In this document: piece by piece, positions 24,497-31,875 of the stretch | Position numbering within the stretch: position 1 is the stretch's first letter | Layout: each line of letters opens with the position of its first letter | NCBI GenBank assembly: GCA_012689375.1 | Contig: JAAZLO010000040.1 | Location: 1 to 32,407, forward strand | Direction: 5' to 3' | Origin: Bacillota bacterium | Lineage (GTDB): Bacteria > Bacillota > SHA-98 > UBA4971 | Length of the DNA: 32,407 nt | The notes under the pieces: model-generated | What the model saw: only the letters and a program-made list of their open reading frames with translations | What the model was told of the DNA's origin: nothing | Database searches by the model: none | Made by a program: the position numbers and the translations under genes

Positions 24497-25864
24497 CTAC
24501 CTGACGGAAGGAATCCGTCCGCCTCCGTTCCGTATCACCTTAAAACTCACCCTGACCCTGGACCAGACCTTTGGATCCGTTTCCTCCAGATCTGCAATGG
24601 CAATACCCGCTAATTTATATTTTAATGCCAGCTCTGCATGGGACTTGATACTTTCTGCATCTTCAAAATACACAATATGACTCATACGGGACGATCTATA
24701 TTTGAAGGCTTTTGATTCTCCACCGTCAACCTGCGAAATCACAGGGTTGGAAACACCTGTTATCTCAATAATTTCCCCGTATTTTTTTCGGGCGGGGGGT
24801 AAATCAGCGTTTACTGAAAATTCAACACCAAACCCGGGTACAACAATTACTAATTTCCAAAAATCCACTGTTCGTGTAAGATTATTTAATATAGTTTTTA
24901 TGCAACTACCGGATATAATAGGACCCGGAGATTGAAATTCCGACGGATCTTTATAGGCTTTAAGAAAGATCATATGCATAATGGATGTAATCCCCCTTAG
25001 GTCCCGGAGACGGCTCCTTCGGTTTTTCCTATTGCAAGGTATAACCTTATTGTATAAAGACATTTCAATCCCTGATAATAACCCTCTCTTTTTCGCAATG
25101 GTTGTGGTTTTGCGAAAAAAGGACTGGAACATGTATATATCTTTTTCATGAAGACTGTTTATCGAAAAGATTAAGCCCTTCATTCGCTTCCGGGCGGCCA
25201 GGGCGGCAAGATTTGAAAAATTCCGTATTACCCTGGAATAGGCTTTACTGTCCGGGAGAACATCTGTAAGATCCTCAGCACTAATCACAGGCCATAGATC
25301 TACACCTGTCACCGACGCCAAAGAAACCATTTTTTCGTTAAGTTCACCCTGGATATTTCCATCGGCATTAAGTTGGAACCACCGAGGAGCAATTGCAGTT
25401 ACAGATGGCAGTATACGTTCATAGGGTATTTCAAAATCCCCGGAAGATCCACAGGAACAAAACGCGATAAGGCGTAATACCGGGATTGTTAAACTGTCAC
25501 CCTCCCTTACTTTGTTAATATCAATACGATTCGCGGTTATAAGTAATTCCTGGGGGACGTTATATTTCCGGGCAATACTTTGGAGGGTTTCGCCGTCTGC
25601 CACTGTATGATCGAGCTTCATCCGTTCAAGCCCGGATCTAAGAAGGGCAAAGACTTCCTTACCGCAGATGCCATCAACCCTTAACCTATGTGCTTTCTGA
25701 AAATCGAATACAGCACCTTTTGTAACAGTACCGTAGAACCCGTCACATTCCCCTTCATAGTAACGGAGGGCAGATAAATGCCGTTGAAGTATAGTTACAT
25801 CCCGGCCTTTCATACCAGGCCTTAAAATCCTTTTCCAAAACATCTTCCCCTGAAACAGTGCCAT
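24497..25864 (-). CDS. Peptidoglycan-binding + LysM + GH18-fold protein, SleL/YaaH-like, probably catalytically dead
   Basis: A 455-residue protein. A PG_binding_1 domain (about 15-75, GMKGRDVTILQRHLSAL, then DGFYGTVTKGAVFDFQ) is followed by a LysM (about 85-130, HTVADGETLQSIARKYN) and a GH18-like barrel (about 135-455). The C-terminal barrel end is family-typical: HIVYFEDAESIKSHAELALKY then LAGIAIADL. The GH18 active-site strand, normally ending DxxDxDxE, reads MKGLIFSINSLHEKD here, so the catalytic Asp/Asp/Glu set is not recognisable. Relatives such as SleL degrade spore cortex; this one may instead bind cortex or coat. The start is ATG 25864 (GGAGG 11 nt upstream); TTG 25870 is an alternative. 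A perfect sigma-E-type -10 precedes it. Confidence 0.85.
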   Translation of the reverse strand: MALFQGKMFWKRILRPGMKGRDVTILQRHLSALRYYEGECDGFYGTVTKGAVFDFQKAHRLRVDGICGKEVFALLRSGLERMKLDHTVADGETLQSIARKYNVPQELLITANRIDINKVREGDSLTIPVLRLIAFCSCGSSGDFEIPYERILPSVTAIAPRWFQLNADGNIQGELNEKMVSLASVTGVDLWPVISAEDLTDVLPDSKAYSRVIRNFSNLAALAARKRMKGLIFSINSLHEKDIYMFQSFFRKTTTIAKKRGLLSGIEMSLYNKVIPCNRKNRRSRLRDLRGITSIMHMIFLKAYKDPSEFQSPGPIISGSCIKTILNNLTRTVDFWKLVIVVPGFGVEFSVNADLPPARKKYGEIIEITGVSNPVISQVDGGESKAFKYRSSRMSHIVYFEDAESIKSHAELALKYKLAGIAIADLEETDPKVWSRVRVSFKVIRNGGGRIPSVR

Positions 25865-25921
25865 GGGCAAAACGCCCTCCAAAAATTTAAGTGGACAGTA
25901 GCCACCTTAACTTGCAAACTT

Positions 25922-25951
25922 ATTGTATGTCAGGGGCGATCTCCTTGTGAC
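25922..25951 (-). promoter_or_regulatory. Candidate sigma-E promoter of the PG-binding/LysM/GH18-like gene
   Basis: Minus strand: CATACAAT (25929-25922) is a perfect match to the sigma-E -10 consensus, with GTCACAA (25951-25945) about 15 nt upstream as a partial -35. It lies 58 bases upstream of the start, in the gap after the neighbouring gene. Mother-cell expression would suit a coat or cortex protein. Confidence 0.5.
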
Positions 25952-25961
25952 GTACTAATCA

Positions 25962-26570
25962 TCATGGAATATGGAGGCCGGAGAAAAACCTGATAATTCT
26001 CTTAATGAGATCTGTTGCGACTAAAATAAATTGATTTATTCTGGTATCTTTTTGTTTATATGTAACAGGCTCTGCCCTTTTTCCTATGCTGATACCAGTT
26101 ATGACCTGGAGAACCCGCTTTTCTAGGACAACCCCTTCCAATAGAATTGAGGCTTCTAGGACAATTCCGTTACCCGATTCATCCGGGAAAACCTCAATGT
26201 TCTCAATATAAAACTTTGCCTCTATACGCATAGAATCGGTGATTTCAGGGATCTCCATAAACACCCTAGCTTTATGATTTTTAGACACAGCCTGTATCTT
26301 TTCCCCGGATGACAAATAAACCCATACTGAGAGTTCAAAAGATGCAAGGGCGGAACGGTCAAATATTTGCCATGATAGGGATACCGGATCAACAGTGACC
26401 CCAAGTGGGTACTTGAAAATGAAATCCTTAACTTCACAGGGCACGTTTATAGATTTTCTGCACCATATATTGGTGACAATGCATTCGGCTTGGAGACTTT
26501 CACTTTCTGTTGTAAGGTAACCTGGCACCGCCGTTGCCTCCGCCCAACTTATGTAGTAAGGATCCGGCAC
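25962..26570 (-). CDS. Divergent single SPOCS-like protein
   Basis: A 202-residue protein without a clear database-style signature. Its middle and end follow the SPOCS pattern: VFMEIPEITDSMRIEAKFYIENIEVF, then the IVLEASILLEGVVLEKRVLQVITGI strand, matching the EIPG...G...V pattern and the closing strands of the family. The N-terminal 50 residues contain the only two cysteines (AECIVTNIWC) besides one in VPCEVKDF. The C-terminus ends in a basic, hydrophobic, amphipathic segment (ILVATDLIKRIIRFFSGL) that could touch a membrane. The start is GTG 26570 with AAGGA upstream. It sits between two SPOCS-cluster genes on the same strand, 97 bases before the GH18-like start. The assignment rests on weak similarity plus context. 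Confidence 0.65.
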   Translation of the reverse strand: MPDPYYISWAEATAVPGYLTTESESLQAECIVTNIWCRKSINVPCEVKDFIFKYPLGVTVDPVSLSWQIFDRSALASFELSVWVYLSSGEKIQAVSKNHKARVFMEIPEITDSMRIEAKFYIENIEVFPDESGNGIVLEASILLEGVVLEKRVLQVITGISIGKRAEPVTYKQKDTRINQFILVATDLIKRIIRFFSGLHIP

Positions 26571-26641
26571 ATTGAATCCTTATTCGTAGGAGTATTTTCA
26601 TATTCTCCGGCAAACTTATATACAAAATAGAAAGTCCAATG

Positions 26642-26684
26642 AAAGGGAAAAGATTGCCCGGGGACTGCCGGATAAGATCCCCGG
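26642..26684 (-). terminator. Probable terminator after the membrane-anchored SPOCS gene
   Basis: Minus strand: CCGGGGA (26684-26678), 13-nt loop, TCCCCGG (26664-26658), then GCAATCTTTTCCC. The stem is perfect over 7 bp and is followed by a moderate T-rich stretch. The flanking GC-rich sequence (26685-26715) contains further overlapping repeats of CCGGGGA and a small CCGCC/GGCGG hairpin. Confidence 0.5.
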
Positions 26685-26748
26685 CGTCCCCGGAGGATGC
26701 CGCCTTTATCAGGCGGGTAAATGTAAGACCGAAATTTCCGTAAGCCTA

Positions 26749-28614
26749 TCAGTCCTCAATCGAAACACACGGATCCGCAGGGACTATCGGAATTTGAACA
26801 TGTTCCGTTACAACTGTTTCTATAAAGACTATTACCTTTTCCGTAAGTTCACCTGTGGCAGGATCGAATTCCCACACAATATTTTCGACAAACGAACGAT
26901 CCTGCTGATCCATTCCTTCCTCCACAGGGCACCCAGGGTTTATCGGCGGTATTTCTATCATTTCACTGAAAGGGATATCCTCGGCAATATGATGTACGAG
27001 ATCGTCCGTGCCTACAAAGAATATTTGCTTATGAACGACTCCCTGGACTATAACTTTACCATTCTTGACTATTGATGTTATTTCACTGATTTGGGCATCA
27101 ATATCTACGATTTTAATGGCGGGCAGGACCCTTGTCTCCTCAACCAGCTTTTGGGCACATCCGAACCCTATAATACGATCACTTTTAATGAGAGTCCCAG
27201 ATTCACATACCCTTACCGGGACTCCACACGTCTCTGTAACCCCGACACATAAAACGAGGATGATTTTTTGTGTCAATATGCCGGTGGCGGAATCAAATTC
27301 GAATACAAGATTGTCAACAAATGAATGATCCTGTGAGTCCATCCCCTCGCGTGCACACGGTACTACTAGAAGATCACTGAATGGGATATCCTCTGATAAG
27401 TGGTGGACAAGATCATCTGTGCCTACGTAAAATATTTGTTTGTGGACGATCCCTTGAACCAAGACTTTTCCATCTTTAACTATGTGCTTTATCTGCGATA
27501 TCCGGGGTACTATTTCAATTACCTTGATTGCAGGAATAACTTTAGTTTCTTCTATGAACTTTTGCTTTACATTTTCACCGACCACAACCTTCGTCTTAAT
27601 CAAAGTACCCTCAGGACAGACTGCCGCTGAAAACTGCTCAGTCTCCGTTACTTTTACACATAGTTTAAGTATAATCTTTTGTGTTAGGGTACCGCTGTCC
27701 GGATCAAATTCAAATACATTATTTTCAATTACAGAAAAGTCCTGATGGTTCATGCCTTCCCTTACTGGACAGGTAGGATTCACCGGATCCACATCAACCA
27801 GTTCACTAAAATCTATATCTTCTGCAAGATGATGCTCTAATTCATCGGTACCGATATAGAATATCTGCTTGTGGACAGTGCCCTGGATAATAACTTTACT
27901 ATCTTTTACTATGGACCGAATATTGGTGAGAACAGGGGTGATCTCTACTATTTTAATACCTGGAATAGTAATCGTTTCTTCTAAAAGAACCTGCTTTGAA
28001 CCGTGGCCTATAACCTTTTCCACCTTAAGACATGCCGTTTGAACCTGACTATACCTCTCCATATTTAGCATATGCAAGCCTCCTTCCCCAAGCCTGGATT
28101 GTTTTTCTATCAAACAATTAAGAAAAATAGGTCGTGCCCGCCCCGGGGTCCTCCCCTCATCCCTTTCTTCATTCTGCACCGGCAGGGATGGACCGGGGTT
28201 ATTTTGGGTTATTATTATATATCCCTCGTTATTTTGGGAGTTTGTGGCGTCTCCGCCGGGGGAACCTATAGTACTGTCTGGACAAGATGTAGGATCATCA
28301 AAGGGAGGTTCGGTATCTTCTGCCATACGTGTAGCATTTCCAATGCCCCATGAACTGGCAGTACATAACGTAAGATTTCTTTTAACCAAAGTAACGCCAG
28401 GATTAACTAGTTCCGGATCAGGGGTAATCATAAAAATAGAATTATCACACCTGTCCGGTTCCCTTCGATTGCCATGTTTAATATCACGGGATTTGTAAGC
28501 CCCGGACAAGATTTTCCTTCCGTGTTTGTTATACCTTATTATAAAAAAACCCAGGAGGAAAAGGGCAACAGCAAGCATTATTACGTGAAATTGCCATAGC
28601 CCTGTGAACAACAT
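26749..28614 (-). CDS. Membrane-anchored SPOCS-domain protein with three repeats and an internal start
   Basis: A 621-residue protein from ATG 28614, preceded by AAGGGAGG at about 10 nt. Residues about 10-27 are a transmembrane helix (HVIMLAVALFLLGFFII), followed by a basic stretch and a long, polar, low-complexity linker (to about 180) rich in Asp, Asn, Gly and Pro. Three SPOCS repeats follow (about 195-330, 335-475 and 480-620). Each carries HKQIF(Y/F)(I/V)GTD, then HH(L/I)(A/S)EDI and the loop EGM(N/D)xQDxS. A perfect AAGGAGG with 7-nt spacing precedes an in-frame ATG at 28071 just before the first repeat, so a soluble 440-residue form may also be made. It follows the four-repeat gene by about 80 bases. 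Confidence 0.85.
   Translation of the reverse strand: MLFTGLWQFHVIMLAVALFLLGFFIIRYNKHGRKILSGAYKSRDIKHGNRREPDRCDNSIFMITPDPELVNPGVTLVKRNLTLCTASSWGIGNATRMAEDTEPPFDDPTSCPDSTIGSPGGDATNSQNNEGYIIITQNNPGPSLPVQNEERDEGRTPGRARPIFLNCLIEKQSRLGEGGLHMLNMERYSQVQTACLKVEKVIGHGSKQVLLEETITIPGIKIVEITPVLTNIRSIVKDSKVIIQGTVHKQIFYIGTDELEHHLAEDIDFSELVDVDPVNPTCPVREGMNHQDFSVIENNVFEFDPDSGTLTQKIILKLCVKVTETEQFSAAVCPEGTLIKTKVVVGENVKQKFIEETKVIPAIKVIEIVPRISQIKHIVKDGKVLVQGIVHKQIFYVGTDDLVHHLSEDIPFSDLLVVPCAREGMDSQDHSFVDNLVFEFDSATGILTQKIILVLCVGVTETCGVPVRVCESGTLIKSDRIIGFGCAQKLVEETRVLPAIKIVDIDAQISEITSIVKNGKVIVQGVVHKQIFFVGTDDLVHHIAEDIPFSEMIEIPPINPGCPVEEGMDQQDRSFVENIVWEFDPATGELTEKVIVFIETVVTEHVQIPIVPADPCVSIED
28069..28085 (-). promoter_or_regulatory. 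Internal ribosome binding site and in-frame start within the anchored SPOCS gene
   Basis: Minus strand: AAGGAGG (28085-28079), 7-nt spacer, ATG (28071-28069). It is the best Shine-Dalgarno in the SPOCS cluster and falls exactly at the border between the linker and the first SPOCS repeat. Confidence 0.65.
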
Positions 28615-28694
28615 AATGTCCAATCCTCCCTTACGATGTTCTTCTCTATATCCTATTGAAATTCACCTAAAAATGTGATGAGCCGGGGCTCCCG

Positions 28695-30668
28695 CTAAGT
28701 TTTAAATGTAGCGTCGGTTACCACTGATACAGGTATAGGACCGACTGTTCCATTTACAACAACTACCAGAGGAACCGTCTCTTTAGTAACTGTATCTACA
28801 TTAGGCCCGGTGAGATCAGTAACAACATCGAGTTCTACAAGATCGGGGGTATCGTCATCTACTACATCTGCAAGGACTTTCGTTTTAGTCTGGAAAATAC
28901 CGGGTCCTGTTACATTTACCACTACCCGGACAACCCTTTCTTCAGCTGATGCAACTGTAACAATAATGATTATTAACTGCTGGATTTTGGTTCCCTGGCA
29001 GATAAGGTTTTGGACAAGGCTTTCCACCGCTGCATCCACTGTAATTTCTGCATTTTCTGTAATCCCCGGGACATCCACAACACCACTGAACGGAACTGTC
29101 TCTTCAATACGTCGGACTATATCACCTGGACCCACCACAAAGACATCTTTTCTAAGCGTCCCTTCGACAATCACCTGCTCACCAATGATTTCCCATACTA
29201 TATTTTCAATTGAAGACTCCACTGATTTAATTTTATTGGCCGTAAACGGCAGGCAAACTGAGTTTTCTATGAGAAGTTGTTTTCGGGCTTCCACACCTTC
29301 ACCGATGCGGATCCTCTCGAATTCTACGGTAACAGGAAGTACAGATATAATTATCCCCTCCGCACAAACCTGGGCAGTGCCTTCCCCGATCACCTGTCTG
29401 ACTTTAAACAGGGAGCCTTCAGGGTTTTCCTCAACTCCGATATCGACAGTTGTTGTAATTATGACTTCAATATCAGCGAGATCTTTCTCTGTAATTTCAG
29501 TTCCGGTTTGCGAGGGATCGAATACAACAGGTAAAGCCTGAGCATTGACAATAACATTGAGCCCAGGCTGAATCCCTGGGATGGGTATAAAGGTGTTAAA
29601 GGGAATAGCAAAGGATTCTAAGACTTCTACATCGTCTTCATTAATGTAATAAACATCCTTTATGAAAGAACCTTGTATTATGACTTTATCTGCAATTGTT
29701 CTTCCTGTAACGTTTTGAACAACAAGATCTATGTCTTTAATTTTAATTGCAGGTTGCGCTAAAGTGACAGTGATTTCCTCCATAATCTGAGTTGAATCTA
29801 TCGCTATAATCTCTTCAGTTTCAATTATTAGGTCTGCCCCCGGTACCGGGATTATTTCAACTGTCTGGGTAACCTTTGCAAATATATCAAGGACTATTTC
29901 CTGAAAAACTGAAGCACCTGTAGGTTCCAAACTGAAAGTAATGTCTGCCACAGTCGCATGTACTTGAACGTTCATTCCAGGTTCCGCACCGGGAATATCT
30001 ATCATTAATGCAAAAGGTATGGCAACAGCCTGATGACGGCCGACCTGATTAAAGTCGATAAAGAAGATTTGTTTTAGAATGTTCCCTTGGATAACGACTT
30101 TATCTTCTTTTACAGAAGCCAGTGTAATCTCGGGATTCGCTCGGATTTCGGTGACTTTCACAGCAGGCACTATCAAAGTCACATTACCTGATTCGAGGAT
30201 TTGACCTGTATCCTCCCCTACCACCTGTTCCATTAGTACCGGAGGTTCAGTGGAACCTTCGGAGAGCCTTACTTGTACAAATTGAGTAACTTTTACGTCC
30301 ACGTCAATAATTATCTTTTGTGTTATTTGAGTACCATCAGGGCTTAACACTGCTATAACGTTAAATATAGTTGGTCGTGCATCTACCACTACTTCAGGGC
30401 CTGGTATAACCCCGGGGATTTCAACCAGGGCTGCAAAACGCGCACGCTCCGGGAAATGATGGACAATATTATCCTCCCCTACAAAAAATACTTGTTTTTG
30501 AACGATCCCTTGGACTATTACTTTATCCGGAATCACATGTGTCGCCACACTGTCAATATGGGCCTGAATTTCCTTTATCTTAATTGCCGGGATAGGCAAT
30601 GTAATGGTTATCTCGGAACAGGCCCTATGGGTTATATCGGAACAACACCTCAAAGATGCATATGCCAT
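28695..30668 (-). CDS. SPOCS-domain protein with four repeats
   Basis: A 657-residue protein, the longest of the cluster, with four SPOCS repeats (about 15-155, 160-310, 315-455 and 465-620) and a short C-terminal tail. Repeat openings share the pattern ITLPIPAIKIKEIQAHI and VTLAQPAIKIKDIDLVV. Middles share the DKVIVQGIVQKQVFFVGEDNIVHHF type block. The IVQKQVFFVG wording links it to the anchored three-repeat protein rather than to the DQPVHHM group. There is no signal peptide, LysM or membrane helix; three cysteines occur at the very N-terminus (CCSDITHRAC). The start ATG 30668 follows AAGGGGGTAAG, and a hairpin sits just upstream. It begins the main SPOCS run; a spore-coat structural role is inferred from the family. 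Confidence 0.86.
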   Translation of the reverse strand: MAYASLRCCSDITHRACSEITITLPIPAIKIKEIQAHIDSVATHVIPDKVIVQGIVQKQVFFVGEDNIVHHFPERARFAALVEIPGVIPGPEVVVDARPTIFNVIAVLSPDGTQITQKIIIDVDVKVTQFVQVRLSEGSTEPPVLMEQVVGEDTGQILESGNVTLIVPAVKVTEIRANPEITLASVKEDKVVIQGNILKQIFFIDFNQVGRHQAVAIPFALMIDIPGAEPGMNVQVHATVADITFSLEPTGASVFQEIVLDIFAKVTQTVEIIPVPGADLIIETEEIIAIDSTQIMEEITVTLAQPAIKIKDIDLVVQNVTGRTIADKVIIQGSFIKDVYYINEDDVEVLESFAIPFNTFIPIPGIQPGLNVIVNAQALPVVFDPSQTGTEITEKDLADIEVIITTTVDIGVEENPEGSLFKVRQVIGEGTAQVCAEGIIISVLPVTVEFERIRIGEGVEARKQLLIENSVCLPFTANKIKSVESSIENIVWEIIGEQVIVEGTLRKDVFVVGPGDIVRRIEETVPFSGVVDVPGITENAEITVDAAVESLVQNLICQGTKIQQLIIIIVTVASAEERVVRVVVNVTGPGIFQTKTKVLADVVDDDTPDLVELDVVTDLTGPNVDTVTKETVPLVVVVNGTVGPIPVSVVTDATFKT

Positions 30669-30681
30669 AAACTTACCCCCT

Positions 30682-30709
30682 TGATTACCATAGATTTAGA
30701 AGGTAATCA
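30682..30709. repeat. Inverted repeat in the leader of the four-repeat SPOCS gene
   Basis: TGATTACC (30682-30689) and GGTAATCA (30702-30709) form a perfect 8-bp stem with a 12-nt loop, immediately upstream of the ribosome binding site of the gene at 28695-30668. It could be an operator or a leader RNA hairpin affecting translation. Confidence 0.55.
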
Positions 30710-30800
30710 TGAAACCTTACACTATCCTATGAGCAAGTACCTGTTTTTGCCCATGAAAAATTAATCGGAATACGAAGAACCCGGCCCCAGGGGTGCCTCC

Positions 30801-30842
30801 ATGAAAAAAGAAAATCCCCCTGTCCTTATGGGACAGAGGGAT
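30801..30842 (-). terminator. Intrinsic terminator of the CAP-domain gene
   Basis: Minus strand: ATCCCTCTGTCCC-ATAA-GGACAGGGGGAT, a stem of about 11 bp with one mismatch, followed by TTTCTTTTTTCAT. It lies 65 bases beyond the CAP gene stop. Confidence 0.8.
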
Positions 30843-30906
30843 ATATTCTATAGTTGCCCGCACAGGCTTACTTTGCACGCCTTCGGACTAAATCCTTTTC
30901 AAAGGC

Positions 30907-31677
30907 CTACCATGTACCAATAAACAGTTGGGTATACATGTTACCGTACCCGCCCCCGGCAGCAATTCCCACACCGACTTTGTCATATGACGGGTTAAGA
31001 ATATTCTGGCGATGCCCGGCACTGTTCATGAGAGCTGAGTGTGCCTGGTCTACGGTTCCTGCTCCCGCCAAATTTTCCCCCGCGATCCGATAATTAATTC
31101 CTGCCGAGGTCATCATTTTAAAAGGATCTCCGTAAACCGGGGATGTATGGCTGAAATAATTGTTTGTAATCATATCCTGGCTTTTTTTGCGCGCCAAATC
31201 AACTAGTCTCAGATCAACTGTAAGAGGCGGAAGCCCTGCCTTTGATCTTTCTTGATTAATAAGGTTCACCATCCTTTGTTCATTTACGGTTAATCCTGGA
31301 GAAGGAGTAGGCTCCGGCTGAGGTGTGGGCCTGGGTGAAGGCTGGGGAACCGGTGTCGGACTCGGCCTAGAGGGCGTGTACGACCCGTTACTGCTATAAT
31401 AGTACCAGGTGTTACCTGAATTGTAATAGTATGTCCCGTTCGCCGAATTCGAATACAATGTTCCATTATAATAATATGTAGATTTGCCTGACGGATTATT
31501 GTTGTAATAGTAGATCGTTCCCGGGCTGTTTGAATAAAAGCTGTTGTTATAATATTGGGAACTGTTATTCCCTGGGCTTGAATAGTAGATTGTAGCTGCA
31601 AAAGATTTAGCAGGCATAACCAGGGCTATCCCAAGCACAGCCCCGATTAACAATGCCATGATAATCCGTTTGTTCAC
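30907..31677 (-). CDS. Secreted CAP-domain (SCP/YkwD-like) protein with a Tyr/Asn-rich repeat region
   Basis: A 256-residue exported protein. Residues 1-28 are a signal peptide (MNKRIIMALLIGAVLGIALV, likely cut after SFA). Residues about 30-100 are a tyrosine-, asparagine- and serine-rich repeat with recurring YYYN/LYSNS/TIYYYN units. Residues about 103-128 are a proline linker, then the CAP domain (about 130-256) with LINQERSKAGLPPL, SHTSPVYGDPF, IAGENLAGAG and AGHRQNILNPSYDKVGVGIA, including the usual His/Glu/His cavity residues. Spore-former CAP proteins of the YkwD type are often coat-associated or extracellular; function is unproven. The start is GTG 31677, 8 nt after GGGAGG. It lies between veg and the SPOCS genes with its own terminator. 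Confidence 0.92.
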   Translation of the reverse strand: MNKRIIMALLIGAVLGIALVMPAKSFAATIYYSSPGNNSSQYYNNSFYSNSPGTIYYYNNNPSGKSTYYYNGTLYSNSANGTYYYNSGNTWYYYSSNGSYTPSRPSPTPVPQPSPRPTPQPEPTPSPGLTVNEQRMVNLINQERSKAGLPPLTVDLRLVDLARKKSQDMITNNYFSHTSPVYGDPFKMMTSAGINYRIAGENLAGAGTVDQAHSALMNSAGHRQNILNPSYDKVGVGIAAGGGYGNMYTQLFIGTW

Positions 31678-31810
31678 GTATGACCCTCCCTTTGGATCTC
31701 TTTACTTTTAATGTTAAAGGGATCAGTAGGGAATTTCAATAGGTAAAATCATCCAGTAAGATGTTCAGCAACATAGGAAGCAGGCTTGTATATAATATGC
31801 CCCTATGTAC

Positions 31811-31848
31811 ACAAAAACGGGCAAAACCGTACATTCAGCTTTACCCGT
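31811..31848 (-). terminator. Intrinsic terminator of veg
   Basis: Minus strand: ACGGGTAAA (31848-31840) pairs with TTTTGCCCGT through a 9 to 10-bp stem containing one or two G-T pairs, loop of about 13 nt, followed by TTTTGTGT. It lies 27 bases after the veg stop. Confidence 0.75.
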
Positions 31849-31875
31849 CACCTAAATTAAAGACTTATTGCGCTT

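Noticed and set aside
28810-29541. A 243-codon open frame on the plus strand, opposite the four-repeat SPOCS gene
   Set aside because: It is Ser/Thr-rich antisense sequence without a ribosome binding site, produced by the Val/Ile/Glu-rich codons of the SPOCS gene on the other strand.
21234-30668. SPOCS repeats as possible phage tail or S-layer proteins
   Set aside because: No tail, portal or SLH motifs were seen and there are no signal peptides; repeat wording and the LysM arrangement fit the SPOCS spore family better.
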